The notes beneath the pieces are model-generated. The model did not search any database. It was not told the origin of the DNA and saw only the letters and a program-made list of their open reading frames with translations. Source: Amycolatopsis sp. EV170708-02-1 (GTDB taxonomy: Bacteria; Actinomycetota; Actinomycetes; Mycobacteriales; Pseudonocardiaceae). From it: DNA of 64,000 bases. Below, piece after piece: positions 1 through 8,491 of this stretch (positions within the stretch are counted from its first letter, which is position 1; each line of letters starts with the position of its first letter). Where the stretch lies: assembly GCF_022479115.1 (NCBI RefSeq), contig NZ_CP092497.1, forward strand, positions 2,604,001 through 2,668,000, in the 5' to 3' direction. Position numbers and translations under genes: made by a program.

Positions 1-1
1 G

Positions 2-157
2 CAGGATGACTACACAACCGATCTGATCGAGTCGGAGTACGTCGAGGTCGAGTCGGTCCGGCCGGTGAAGGCAACGGGAACCAAGCCCTACACCGTGTAC
101 AGCTTCAAATGTGAGCCTCACCCGACCTTCCTGATCGCCGGGCACCTGACGCATAAC
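2..157 (+). other. C-terminal end of an intein inside FolE
   Basis: The reading frame that enters at base 2 gives about 52 residues unrelated to GTP cyclohydrolase I. They end in a classic intein C-terminus: a block-F-like stretch ([19 protein letters not shown]) followed by block G HLTHN and then Cys as the +1 residue. The last intein residue is Asn at 155-157, the penultimate is His at 152-154, and the first extein residue is Cys at 158-160. That Cys opens the FolE zinc/active-site motif CEHH, so correct splicing would restore the enzyme. The N-terminal splicing blocks, and any homing endonuclease, lie upstream of the window. Splicing itself is inferred from the motif match. Confidence 0.88.
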
Positions 158-502
158 TGTGAACACCACCTCGTGCCCTTCCACGGTGTCGCCCACGTCG
201 GCTACATCCCGAACGGCCACGGCAAGGTCACCGGCCTGTCCAAACTGGCCCGTCTCGTCGATCTCTACGCCAAGCGCCCGCAGGTCCAGGAGCGCCTCAC
301 GTCCCAGGTCGCCGACGCGCTCATGCGCAAACTCGAGCCCCGCGGCGCGATCGTCGTGGTCGAGGCCGAGCATCTGTGCATGGCCATGCGCGGTATCCGC
401 AAACCCGGTGCCAGGACGACGACGTCCGCCGTGCGCGGGCTGCTGCAGTCTTCGGCGTCCTCGCGGGCGGAGGCGCTGGACCTGATCAAGGGCCGTCGAT
501 GA
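2..502 (+). CDS. folE: GTP cyclohydrolase I, C-terminal part, intein-split
   Basis: FolE converts GTP to 7,8-dihydroneopterin triphosphate, the first step of folate synthesis, in the cytoplasm. The C-extein from 158 starts with CEHHLVPF, followed by AHVGYIPNG, the [20 protein letters not shown] helix and [12 protein letters not shown]. These include the zinc-ligand Cys/His residues and the catalytic His region of the family. About 115 residues of FolE are present; the N-extein is outside the window. The in-frame GTG at 65 lies inside the intein and is not a true start. The stop overlaps the folP start (ATGA), so the folate genes are translationally coupled. The intein interrupts the gene just before its most conserved motif, a typical intein site. 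Confidence 0.93.
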   Translation, partial: QDDYTTDLIESEYVEVESVRPVKATGTKPYTVYSFKCEPHPTFLIAGHLTHNCEHHLVPFHGVAHVGYIPNGHGKVTGLSKLARLVDLYAKRPQVQERLTSQVADALMRKLEPRGAIVVVEAEHLCMAMRGIRKPGARTTTSAVRGLLQSSASSRAEALDLIKGRR

Positions 503-1341
503 CCGCCCTGCCCCGGCCCGGCCGGTGCGCGGTGATGGGGATCCTCAACGTCACCCCGGATTCCTTTTCGGACGGTGGCCGCTACCTCGGCGTCGAGCAG
601 GCGCTGGAGCACGCGCACGAGATGTGGGCGCGCGGCGCGGATCTGATCGACGTCGGCGGGGAGTCGACGCGGCCGGGAGCGTCCCGGGTGGACGCCGAGA
701 CCGAGATTTCCCGGATCATGCCGGTGATCCGCTCCCTCGCCGCCGACGGAATCGCGATGTCCGTGGACACCACCCGCGCCGAGGTCGCCCTCGCCGCGGT
801 CGAGGCGGGCGCGTCCGTCATCAACGACGTCTCCGGTGGGCTGGCCGATCCGAACATGGCGAAGGTCGCCGCCGAGACCGGTGTCCCGTACGTGCTGATG
901 CACTGGCGCGGGCACAGCAAGGACATGAACGCGCTGGCGTCCTATGAGGACGTCGTCGCGGACGTGCGCGCCGAGCTGCTGTCCCGAGTGGACGAAGCGC
1001 TCGCCGCGGGCGTCGACGCCGCTGCGATCGTGCTCGACCCCGGGCTGGGTTTCGCGAAGAACGCCGAGCACGACTGGGCGCTGTTGAACGGCCTGGATTC
1101 CTTTCTGTCACTGGGTTTCCCGGTTCTCGTCGGCGCGTCGCGCAAACGGTTCCTCGGGCGCCTTTTGTCCGGAAAGGACGGAAAGCCCGCTCCGCCGGAC
1201 GGTCGGGAGAACGCGACCGCGGCCGTGTCCGCGCTCGCCGCGGCGGCCGGTGCCTGGGGGGTGCGGGTGCACGAGGTCGGCGCGAGTATCGACGCCGTGA
1301 CCGTCGCGGCGGCTTGGCGGAAGGGGAGTCCTGTTGTCTGA
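499..1341 (+). CDS. folP: Dihydropteroate synthase
   Basis: Condenses 6-hydroxymethyl-dihydropterin pyrophosphate with p-aminobenzoate to give dihydropteroate, the sulfonamide target step. The 280-residue product has the family signatures [15 protein letters not shown] near the N-terminus, [11 protein letters not shown] for the pterin/pABA site, a central INDVSGG strand and a C-terminal GASRKRF loop. I chose the ATG at 499, which overlaps the folE stop as ATGA. An upstream in-frame start would run through folE. The stop overlaps the TTG start of folB. Position and length fit FolP1 of mycobacteria. Confidence 0.96.
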   Translation: MTALPRPGRCAVMGILNVTPDSFSDGGRYLGVEQALEHAHEMWARGADLIDVGGESTRPGASRVDAETEISRIMPVIRSLAADGIAMSVDTTRAEVALAAVEAGASVINDVSGGLADPNMAKVAAETGVPYVLMHWRGHSKDMNALASYEDVVADVRAELLSRVDEALAAGVDAAAIVLDPGLGFAKNAEHDWALLNGLDSFLSLGFPVLVGASRKRFLGRLLSGKDGKPAPPDGRENATAAVSALAAAAGAWGVRVHEVGASIDAVTVAAAWRKGSPVV

Positions 1342-1747
1342 CCGGATCACGTTGACCGGATTGAGGGTCTTCGGCAGGCACGGGGTCTTCGACCACGAGA
1401 AGCGGGACGGGCAGGAGTTCGTCGTCGACATCGTGGTGTGGCTGGACCTCGGCCCGGCCGCCGCGTCCGACGATCTGACCAAGACGCTGCATTACGGCGA
1501 GCTGGCGGAGCTCGCCGCCGGGATCGTGGCGGGCGAGCCGTACGACCTCATCGAGAGTGTCGCCGGGAAGATCGCCGACGAGGTGCTGCGCGACGAGCGG
1601 CTGACCGCTGTCGAGGTGACGGTGCACAAGCCGTCCGCGCCGATCCCGCTGAACTTCGACGATGTCGCGGTCACGGTGTTTTCTGCGCGCGCTGCCGAAA
1701 ACGCGCCGACGGGGCGCGAGCCGGAGTCTTCCCGGCGGTTGCCGTGA
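1334..1747 (+). CDS. folB: Dihydroneopterin aldolase
   Basis: Cleaves 7,8-dihydroneopterin to 6-hydroxymethyl-dihydropterin and glycolaldehyde. The start is a TTG at 1334 within the last codons of folP, an 8-base overlap. The 137-residue protein opens with ITLTGLRVFGRHGVFDHEK, includes the conserved HYGEL segment and a KPSAPIP strand near the C-terminus, all typical of the family. The C-terminal tail of about 20 residues after VFSARA is longer than usual and low in complexity. About 110 bases separate it from folK. Confidence 0.94.
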   Translation: MSDRITLTGLRVFGRHGVFDHEKRDGQEFVVDIVVWLDLGPAAASDDLTKTLHYGELAELAAGIVAGEPYDLIESVAGKIADEVLRDERLTAVEVTVHKPSAPIPLNFDDVAVTVFSARAAENAPTGREPESSRRLP

Positions 1748-1856
1748 CCAGCGCCCCGGCATCGCGTTTTCGGGCGGCCTGGCGGCCGCGAAAGAGGGCG
1801 CGCGCGGTGAAGTCTCCGATCGCGCGCTGCGCGCACTCACAGAGACGGCGGGAGCG

Positions 1857-2345
1857 ATGAGCCGCGCGCTGCTCTCGCTCGGCTCCAACCTGGGTGATCG
1901 GCTCGCGTACCTCCGATCCGCCGTCGACGCGGTGCGGCCCGCGGTCGTCGCGGTGTCGTCGGTCTACGAGACCAAGGCGTGGGGCGTCGAGGACCAGCCG
2001 GACTTCCTGAACGCCGTCGTCCTGGTCGACGACCCGGCGCGCGATCACTGGGACTGGCTGCGCACCGGGCAGGCCGCCGAGCGGGCGGCGGAGCGCGTGC
2101 GCGAACTCCGGTGGGGCCCGCGCACGCTGGATGTCGACATAGTGACCGTGGACGGGGTGCGCTCCGACGACCCCCAGTTGCTGCTTCCGCATCCCGGCAC
2201 GCCGGAGCGCGCGAGCGTGCTGATCCCCTGGCTGGAGATCGAGCCCGACGCGGTGCTCCCCGGCCATGGTCCCGTCGCCGACCTCCTCGCTGCCCGCCCC
2301 GCCTCGGACCGCGACTCCGTCCGCCTCACGCGTTTCGTCCTCTGA
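1857..2345 (+). CDS. folK: 6-hydroxymethyl-dihydropterin pyrophosphokinase
   Basis: Transfers pyrophosphate from ATP to 6-hydroxymethyl-dihydropterin, giving the FolP substrate. The ATG at 1857 follows a GGGAG ribosome-binding sequence and gives the expected N-terminus MSRALLSLGSNLGDR. Further family signatures are VSSVYET, WGPRTLDVDI (metal-binding Asp pair) and LPHPGTPERASVL. The product is 162 residues, the usual size. It is the last folate gene before a palindrome-rich convergent gap. The frame stays open upstream of 1857, but the conserved start and the ribosome-binding site argue against a longer form. Confidence 0.95.
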   Translation: MSRALLSLGSNLGDRLAYLRSAVDAVRPAVVAVSSVYETKAWGVEDQPDFLNAVVLVDDPARDHWDWLRTGQAAERAAERVRELRWGPRTLDVDIVTVDGVRSDDPQLLLPHPGTPERASVLIPWLEIEPDAVLPGHGPVADLLAARPASDRDSVRLTRFVL

Positions 2346-2637
2346 ATGCGGTAGTCGGCGATACGAACCACCGCGTACAGAGGACGAAACGCGCGCCGAG
2401 CGGGTGGGTGTGTGGATATAGGGACGTTGAGTGTCCCTATATCCACACACCTCTCACGCTCGGTCACCTCGCGTGGGACTGTGTGGATTTTGGTGCGTTG
2501 GATGACCAGAAATCCACACAGTCACCGCCAAGCTCCGCCGGCGTTGCGAAAGCCACTTTCGCAACGCCCACTCCACCCGCCCCCGACCCTTGCAATTAGT
2601 CGACTAATGCGGGTGGTAGCAAAGGTCCCTTGCTACC
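2346..2637 (+). repeat. Five palindromes in the folK/merR convergent gap
   Basis: The gap holds no gene. From left to right it carries: a perfect 18-bp stem with a 7-base loop (2408-2425 / 2433-2450); a 13-bp stem with a 19-base loop (2478-2490 / 2510-2522) that shares GTGTGGAT with the first; a 12-bp stem with a 3-base loop (2541-2552 / 2556-2567); a 14-bp perfect palindrome ATTAGTCGACTAAT (2595-2608); and a weaker hairpin (2615-2637) that contains the merR stop codon. The stems could terminate both convergent transcripts. The 27-bp element at 2541 recurs almost unchanged at 59108. Confidence 0.8.
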
Positions 2638-3574
2638 CCAGCGCGGAGCGCAGGGCGGCGATGATCCACTCCGCCTGCGCCATCTGCGACGGGAACGACG
2701 GCCAGCCGTTGATCTTCCCCAGCAGCAGCCAGTACCGCTCGGCCCGCGGGTCGGCGCTGATCGCCATCCCGTCGGTCAGCCGCTTCCGCCAGGCCGGGTC
2801 GGCTGGGTCACGGCCGTTCCGCGAAGACTGCGTGAAGATCGTCTCCGCCAGCTCGCGGCCCTCGGCAGAGTCGGGCGCGAGGCCGGCTTCGAGCGCTTCG
2901 GTCGCCCGAGCGCTCCACGCCAACCACAGCTCCTGCTGCTTCGCGCCGAAGTCCGCTTCGTCCTGCTGCCGGAGCTGCGAGTGCCACTCGCTCATCCGGC
3001 GGATGGACGCGCGGAAATCCTCGTCCTGCACGAGTTCGGCGAATTCGATCCAGGCCTCCAGCTGCTCGGGCGTCGGGTCGTCGGGCAGTTCCGGTTTCGC
3101 CGAGCGCATCCGCTCGTAGAACTCCGGATCCAGTTCGAGCCCTTCGACCATGTCCGCCCAGAACTCGTCGAGCAAACGTCTGCGGTCTTCGTCCGACATC
3201 GACGCGAGTTTGTTCATCAGTTCGACCTCCTCCAGTGGCGAGTCCCGTTTGGCCACCGCTCGCAGGACCGCGCGGCGCAGTTCCAGCCGCCGGATCTGCT
3301 CGTCCAGGGCGGCGACGTGCTGGACCGCGAGGTCCCCGATGGTCGCTTCCCTGGTCAGCGCCCGCTCAACGTCCGCGAGACCCAGCCCGAGCTCCCGCAA
3401 GGTCCGGACCAGCTCCAGGCGAGCCATAGCGGTGGCGTCGTAGAGGCGGTAGCCCGAATCGGTGCGATCGGTCGGGGGCAGGAGCCCTTCGTCGGAGTAG
3501 AAGCGGATGGTCTTCACCGGCAGGCCGGTCCGTTTGGCCAGCTCCCCGATGGTGAAAACCGCTGCGGTGCCCAT
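2633..3574 (-). CDS. MerR-family transcriptional regulator
   Basis: DNA-binding regulator with an N-terminal MerR winged helix-turn-helix. The first ~75 residues include FTIGELAKRTGLPVKTIRFY and DSGYRLYD, followed by a coiled-coil dimer helix and a C-terminal domain of ~190 residues, rich in Trp and acidic residues, that I do not recognise. The frame extends to 3640, but the promoter described at 3582-3612 lies inside that extension. I therefore start at the ATG at 3574, only 8 bases past the -10 element, which suggests a nearly leaderless message; the ATG at 3583 is an alternative. No metal-binding cysteine loop is visible, so the inducer is probably organic. Confidence 0.85.
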   Translation of the reverse strand: MGTAAVFTIGELAKRTGLPVKTIRFYSDEGLLPPTDRTDSGYRLYDATAMARLELVRTLRELGLGLADVERALTREATIGDLAVQHVAALDEQIRRLELRRAVLRAVAKRDSPLEEVELMNKLASMSDEDRRRLLDEFWADMVEGLELDPEFYERMRSAKPELPDDPTPEQLEAWIEFAELVQDEDFRASIRRMSEWHSQLRQQDEADFGAKQQELWLAWSARATEALEAGLAPDSAEGRELAETIFTQSSRNGRDPADPAWRKRLTDGMAISADPRAERYWLLLGKINGWPSFPSQMAQAEWIIAALRSALG

Positions 3575-3581
3575 ATGCTTC

Positions 3582-3612
3582 ATCGTCGACTCTCCAGTTG
3601 GTGGAGAGTCAA
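3582..3612 (-). promoter_or_regulatory. MerR-type promoter and operator of the 2633-3574 gene
   Basis: Read on the minus strand, a -35 TTGACT (3607-3612) and a -10-like GACGAT (3582-3587) are separated by 19 bp. The spacer region is covered by a 9-bp inverted repeat, GACTCTCCA / TGGAGAGTC (3588-3596 / 3602-3610). A long spacer filled by a dyad is the hallmark of MerR-activated promoters, so autoregulation is likely. The plus-strand membrane gene starts only 23 bases beyond the -35 and may share the control region. Confidence 0.75.
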
Positions 3613-3634
3613 GCCTGCCAGGTAGCGTTGGACC

Positions 3635-4096
3635 ATGCACTTCACCCGGCCACGTGAGCTGGCGGTGGCCGGCCTCCTGGGATTGGTACTGGCCTATCTG
3701 CTCTTCCAGGTCGCCTACGGCTCCATCCCCGCGCTTCCGCTCTTCGCCGGAATCACTCTGCTCGTCCTCGCGCTCTGCGAGACCGTGCTCGCCTTCATCA
3801 TCCGTGCGCGGATCAAGAGCAACCGCGTGCTCGCCGCGATCTCCGTCGCCCGATCGGTGGCCCTCGCGAAGGCCTCTTCGCTCGCCGGATCCGCCATGAC
3901 GGGGGTGTGGCTGGCGGCTTTCGCGTATCTTTTTCCGCGACGTGACGAACTCCTCGCGGCGAGCGGTGATCTCCGCTCGGCGACGGTCGGGATCGTCAGC
4001 TCGGTGGCGCTGGTAGCTGCGGCTTTATGGCTCGAACACTGCTGCCGGACCCCCGAGGGCGGCGATCGGGAGCGCGATCCCGAGCCGACCGGTTAA
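3635..4096 (+). CDS. DUF3180-type small membrane protein
   Basis: A 153-residue membrane protein with four predicted transmembrane helices (roughly residues 8-26, 31-52, 84-103 and 118-138) and a charged C-terminal tail. Between helices 2 and 3 is a conserved-looking segment (RARIKSNRVLAAISVARSVALAKASSLAG). Position after folK and before the Pro-rich protein matches the M. tuberculosis Rv3605c slot, a DUF3180 family member. Function is unknown; the fixed location next to folate genes is the only clue. Confidence 0.8.
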   Translation: MHFTRPRELAVAGLLGLVLAYLLFQVAYGSIPALPLFAGITLLVLALCETVLAFIIRARIKSNRVLAAISVARSVALAKASSLAGSAMTGVWLAAFAYLFPRRDELLAASGDLRSATVGIVSSVALVAAALWLEHCCRTPEGGDRERDPEPTG

Positions 4097-4156
4097 CGCT
4101 CGAGAGGCACCGCTCGAAGTACCGACTAGGTCTCGTTCGGATTACTAGAAGGTACG

Positions 4157-6172
4157 GTGTTGGGCATGACCGGGGTGGGTGACGACTCGCGCGGCCGCCT
4201 TGCGGGTAGGCCGTGGCTTGTCGTCGGCTTGGTTCTCGCCGTCGGCGCGACTCTCGCATTGGTGCTTTCCGACGACCTCCGCTACTTGCGCTTGGGGATC
4301 GTCGCGGCGCTGTGGGCCGCCTTGATCGGTGCGTTCCTCGCGGTCCGCTACCGCAAGCACGTTTCGCAGAGCGAGGACGCCGTCGCCGAGGCTCAGGCCG
4401 TCTACGAGCTGGAGCTGGAACGCGAGATCGCCGCCCGCCGCGAGTTCGAGCTGGAGATCGAGGCGGAGACCAGGCAGGCCGCCGAGAGCCGCTCCCACGA
4501 CGAGCTCGAAGCGCTCAGAGCCGAGGTGAGCGCCCTGCGTGAAAGCCTCCAGTCGCTCTTCGGTGGCGAGGTTCTCCTCGAACGCGTCGCGCTCACCGCG
4601 CAGGCCACCCGGATGCGGTCCCTCGACAACAAGCAGCTGATGAGCGCGGGGTCCGAGAACGGCAACGGCAAACCCCAGCTCATGGCCGCCAAGAGCACCA
4701 CTATCGACGTCGACGAGCGCGAACGTGAGCGCCCGACCGAGATGATCGACCGCGTCCTCGAACCCGCCTCCGCGCGGGCGGGCACGCCGCCAGCCGCCCG
4801 CCGCAAACCGGCGAACGGCCAGGTCAACGGCACGAACGGCTACGGGCAGAGCAATCAGGTCCAGCGACCGAAGCCGGTCGACGAGTCGACTCGCCGCAGT
4901 ATGCGCAAGGCGGATGCCCGCGCTTCGAAGGCGGCCGAGGCGCTCGCCGCCGAAGCCGCTCGCCGCGAGCGGCTCGAGATGTCGAACCCCGGGATGTCGC
5001 CCGCCGAGATCTCCCGGCCGATGCCGAGGGTCGACGCCCAGCGCAAGACCCCGCCGCCGGTGACGCCCGCCGAGGTGTCCCGCCCGTCGATGCCGGGTGT
5101 GTCGCGCGCCGAGGTCTCGCAGCCGTCGATGCCCACCATCGCCCGGCAGCCCCAGCGTCCGGAGCCCCCGCGCAGCGAGCCGCCGCGCCGCCCGCAGCAG
5201 TCTTCGCTGCAGCAGCGGCTCGACGCCGGCACCGTGCAGCGTCCTCCCGCGACGCGGCCCGAGGAGCAGACCCGCAAGCAGACGCCGCCGGTGAAGCCTC
5301 CGGCGCAGCCGAAGCCGGTGAAGAAGGTCGAGCCGGACCGTCCCCGGCCGAACCGCGAGCTCGGCCTGACCCGCCCCGGGATGAAGCCGGTGGAGCGGGC
5401 CCGCCCGGCCGGTGGCACGCCGCCGCCCGTGAACAAGCCGGCCACGCCGGAGCCGATGGAGGCCACCGGCGAGTGGAAGCCGTCGTGGACGCAGGAGCGC
5501 CCGGTCTCCGATCTGAGCGCGGCGTTCCCCAGGAAGGACGACTTCCAGGACCGGCTGCGTCCCACGCCGCCGGCCAAGCCTCAGCCCGCGGCCGCCCAGT
5601 CGCGCCCCGAGCCGAGGCCGGAGCCGCGTCGTGACCCGGAGCCGCCGACCCCGCCGTCGATCCCGGCCGTGTCCGAGCCGCCTCGCCGGGCCGAGCCCGT
5701 GCGGCAGCCGGAGCCCGAACCGGTGCGCCGCCCGGCCGCCGAGGCGCCGTCGCGGCACGGCTCCCCGGCGGCGGAGGAGCCGCCCGCGGTCAACCCGACG
5801 TTGCCCGAAGAGATCCGGCTGGCGCAGAACGGCGGCGGCGGACGCCGTCGCCGGGCCGCCGAGGACTCCTCGGTCTCGATCACCCCGGCCCCGAACGTCC
5901 CGGAGCCCACCGGCGGCGGCCGTCGCCGTCGTCCGGACGGGGAGCCCCCGGCCTGGCAGAGCGCCGAGTCCACCGGCGGCCGTCACGGCGGCAGGCGGGC
6001 GAAGCCGGACGACGAGACGCCGTCCCGCAATGGCTCGTCCGGGGCGTCGCACAGCCGTCCGGAGACCTCCGAGGCGGGCTCTCACGCGTCCGGTCGCTCG
6101 GTGATGGATCTGCTCGCCGCCAACGGCGCGAACGAATCCACTCCGCGGCGCAGGCGGCGCGCCGAAGACTGA
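4157..6172 (+). CDS. Pro-rich membrane-anchored coiled-coil protein (Rv3604c-like)
   Basis: A 671-residue protein of unknown role. It has a short N-terminus, two transmembrane helices (about residues 18-36 and 39-57), then a long Glu/Arg-rich coiled coil (about 65-135). The rest is a very long, disordered Pro/Arg/Glu-rich region with repeats such as PPRRPEP and PAEVSRPS. Near the C-terminus GGGRRRR-type basic motifs recur. The GTG at 4157 follows an AGAAGG sequence at 4147; an ATG at 4166 is an alternative. Architecture and position match the Ala/Arg/Pro-rich membrane protein Rv3604c of M. tuberculosis. It could be a cell-envelope or division scaffold, but that is inference. Confidence 0.75.
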   Translation: MLGMTGVGDDSRGRLAGRPWLVVGLVLAVGATLALVLSDDLRYLRLGIVAALWAALIGAFLAVRYRKHVSQSEDAVAEAQAVYELELEREIAARREFELEIEAETRQAAESRSHDELEALRAEVSALRESLQSLFGGEVLLERVALTAQATRMRSLDNKQLMSAGSENGNGKPQLMAAKSTTIDVDERERERPTEMIDRVLEPASARAGTPPAARRKPANGQVNGTNGYGQSNQVQRPKPVDESTRRSMRKADARASKAAEALAAEAARRERLEMSNPGMSPAEISRPMPRVDAQRKTPPPVTPAEVSRPSMPGVSRAEVSQPSMPTIARQPQRPEPPRSEPPRRPQQSSLQQRLDAGTVQRPPATRPEEQTRKQTPPVKPPAQPKPVKKVEPDRPRPNRELGLTRPGMKPVERARPAGGTPPPVNKPATPEPMEATGEWKPSWTQERPVSDLSAAFPRKDDFQDRLRPTPPAKPQPAAAQSRPEPRPEPRRDPEPPTPPSIPAVSEPPRRAEPVRQPEPEPVRRPAAEAPSRHGSPAAEEPPAVNPTLPEEIRLAQNGGGGRRRRAAEDSSVSITPAPNVPEPTGGGRRRRPDGEPPAWQSAESTGGRHGGRRAKPDDETPSRNGSSGASHSRPETSEAGSHASGRSVMDLLAANGANESTPRRRRRAED

Positions 6173-6268
6173 CCGTGTCCGACAGGCGAGCCCTGTGTGG
6201 CCGGTAGCGTCTCGGACTCCGGCTCCACGTACGGCTCGTGTCCCGTACCGACGGTAGGGTGACCCGCT

Positions 6269-7438
6269 GTGAGCGAGCCTTCCTCCCCGGCGCCCGGTCT
6301 CGACCGGCCACGCCGGTCTCGGTCGATCACCGTGCTGCTGCCGGTGCTCGGGCTGATCGCCGTCGCGCTGTGCGGGCTGTTCGTCTTCGGCACGGTGACC
6401 GAAAAGGTGGGCCCGCTCGCGGCGGGGATCGGCGTGCTCGCGGCCCTGGTCCCGGTCGCCGTGGTGGTCACCGCGTTCCTGTGGGTCGACCGCTGGGAAC
6501 CCGAGCCGCCGAAGCTCCTCCTGCTGGCCTTCGTCTGGGGCGCGTGTGTCGCGACGATCATCGCGTTGCTGCTCAACAGCGGCGCCGAGGCCGTCGGCGA
6601 TCTGCTGCTCGGCACGGGTGTCGGCGGCAAGATCAGCGGCCTGGTCTCCGCGCCGCTGGTCGAGGAGGCCGCGAAGGCCGCTTTCATCCTGTTGCTGTGG
6701 TGGCGGCGCCCGAGCGAGTTCGACGGGGTCGTGGACGGCATCGTCTACGCCGGGTTCACTGCGGCGGGCTTCGCCTTCACCGAGAACATCTATTACTTCG
6801 GCCGTGCCTTTGCCGAGCACGGTTTCGGCGACGGCACGAGCGCCGGTGTGCTCGCGGCGTTCTTCCTGCGTGGTGTCCTTTCACCGTTCACGCATCCGCT
6901 GTTCGCCGTGATGACCGGGATCGGCCTCGGGGTCGCCGCGAGCAGCAAGGTCCGCTCGCTGCGGATCCTGGCGCCGATCGGCGGTTACCTCGTCGCCGTG
7001 CTGCTGCACGCGCTGTGGAACGGCGCCGCGCTGCTCGGCGGCGCCAAAACCTTCCTGAACGTCTACTTCCTGATCATGGTGCCGCTGTTCATCGGCGTCT
7101 TCTCGGTGGTGGTCATGCAGCGCCGCCGCGAGCAGCGGATCGTCGCGGCCGCGTTGCCGATGATGGTCGACGCACGCTGGATCGCCCCGACCGAGGTCTC
7201 GCTGCTGGCCAGCCTGTCCGGACGGCGGTCGTGGCGGAAACAGGCACGGAAGCAGTCGGGACGGGAGGCGGCGAAGGCCGTCGGCCGCTATCAGGCCAGC
7301 GTGACCGAGCTCGCGTTCCTGCGGCGCGGCCAGAAGCTCACCGACGAGGCGAAACAGCGGCAGCGCGAGCTGTTGCAGGTGCTCAAGACGTCGCGGGCCG
7401 AGGCCGTCCGGCTCGCCGACGGCGCGCCGCGAGGATGA
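6269..7438 (+). CDS. PrsW-family intramembrane metalloprotease
   Basis: A 389-residue polytopic membrane protein with about eight hydrophobic helices. It carries the PrsW/CPBP-like signatures: WVDRWEPEPP after helix 2, VEEAAKAAF (Glu132-Glu133), FAFTENIYYF (Glu172), FTHPLF (His209) and LLHALWN. The paired Glu and His residues are the likely metal-binding and catalytic set. PrsW of Bacillus performs site-1 cleavage of an anti-sigma factor; the substrate here is unknown. A basic cytoplasmic tail of ~100 residues follows the last helix. The GTG at 6269 gives a short cytoplasmic N-terminus before helix 1. Confidence 0.85.
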   Translation: MSEPSSPAPGLDRPRRSRSITVLLPVLGLIAVALCGLFVFGTVTEKVGPLAAGIGVLAALVPVAVVVTAFLWVDRWEPEPPKLLLLAFVWGACVATIIALLLNSGAEAVGDLLLGTGVGGKISGLVSAPLVEEAAKAAFILLLWWRRPSEFDGVVDGIVYAGFTAAGFAFTENIYYFGRAFAEHGFGDGTSAGVLAAFFLRGVLSPFTHPLFAVMTGIGLGVAASSKVRSLRILAPIGGYLVAVLLHALWNGAALLGGAKTFLNVYFLIMVPLFIGVFSVVVMQRRREQRIVAAALPMMVDARWIAPTEVSLLASLSGRRSWRKQARKQSGREAAKAVGRYQASVTELAFLRRGQKLTDEAKQRQRELLQVLKTSRAEAVRLADGAPRG

Positions 7439-7585
7439 CCACGGTCAGGTGAAGCTGGTCACGAGCGCCGGTTCAGACCCGGGCCGGAGGGTTACCCTCG
7501 CGCCGTCGTCTGGTACCCGCGACCGCAGAGCGGGACTGGAACGAGCTGAGGAGTTTTCGACCATGAGCGTCCATCGGCGCACGCC

Positions 7586-8491
7586 ATGATGAGGCCCGCT
7601 CGCCTGGCCGTCGGCGTCGTTTCCGCAGGCCGTGTCGGCAGTGTCGTAGGCGCGGCGCTCACCAGGGCCGGGCACACGGTCGTCGCCGCTTCGGGCCTTT
7701 CCAACGCTTCGGTGCGCCGGGCGGAGCAGCTGCTCCCCGACGTGCCGCTCCTGCCGCCCGACGAGGTCGCCCGCCGGGCCGACCTGGTCCTGCTGGCCCT
7801 GCCGGACGACGCGCTCGCCGGGATGGTGCGCGGCCTCGTCGCCACCGGCTCCCTGCGTCCGGGACAGATCGTCGTGCACACCTCCGGATCGCACGGCATC
7901 GACGTCCTCGCACCCGCCGCCGAGGCCGGCGCGCTGCCGCTGGCCCTGCACCCCGTGATGACCTTCACCGGCCGTCCCGAAGACCTCGACAGGCTCGCCG
8001 CCTGCAGCTTCGGCGTCACGGCGGCGGAAGGTGACGAAGCGGCGTGGAACGTCGGCGAGGCGCTGACCGTGGAGATGGGCGCGGAGCCCGTCCGGGTCCC
8101 CGACGAAGCGCGAGCGCTCTATCACGCGGCGTTGGCACACGGCGCGAACCACCTGATGACACTGGTCGCCGACTGCGCGGAACTGTTGCGAGGGGCGGGA
8201 ATCGCCCAGCCCGAACGCCTGGTGGCTCCGTTGTTGTCGGCGGCGTTGGATAATGTTCTGCGACACGGGGACCGGGCACTGACCGGGCCGGTGGCCCGTG
8301 GTGATCTCGGCACCGTGCGCAAGCATCTCGCGGTGCTGGCCGAACGTGGCCCCGACATCGCCCCGAGCTATCGCGCGCTGGCCAAGCGCACGCTGGCGCG
8401 CGGCGACGCCGCCGGGCTCTTGGACGCCTCGGCCGCCGCCGAGCTCACCGAACTCCTCAGTGACCCCGCCGAAGGGCAGCAAAACCAGTGA
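7586..8491 (+). CDS. Rossmann-fold DUF2520 oxidoreductase of the pan operon
   Basis: A 301-residue protein with an N-terminal NAD(P)-binding Rossmann fold (VGVVSAGRVGSVVGAALTRAG) and a C-terminal all-helical DUF2520 dimerisation domain (LYHAALAHGANHL and following). It is the counterpart of M. tuberculosis Rv3603c. The stop overlaps the panC start as GTGA, so it is coupled to pantothenate synthesis. The fold resembles ketopantoate reductase, and I recall that a DUF2520 protein in Francisella was reported as a ketopantoate reductase. That makes supply of pantoate to PanC a reasonable inference. No separate panE is visible in the window. Confidence 0.8.
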   Translation: MMRPARLAVGVVSAGRVGSVVGAALTRAGHTVVAASGLSNASVRRAEQLLPDVPLLPPDEVARRADLVLLALPDDALAGMVRGLVATGSLRPGQIVVHTSGSHGIDVLAPAAEAGALPLALHPVMTFTGRPEDLDRLAACSFGVTAAEGDEAAWNVGEALTVEMGAEPVRVPDEARALYHAALAHGANHLMTLVADCAELLRGAGIAQPERLVAPLLSAALDNVLRHGDRALTGPVARGDLGTVRKHLAVLAERGPDIAPSYRALAKRTLARGDAAGLLDASAAAELTELLSDPAEGQQNQ

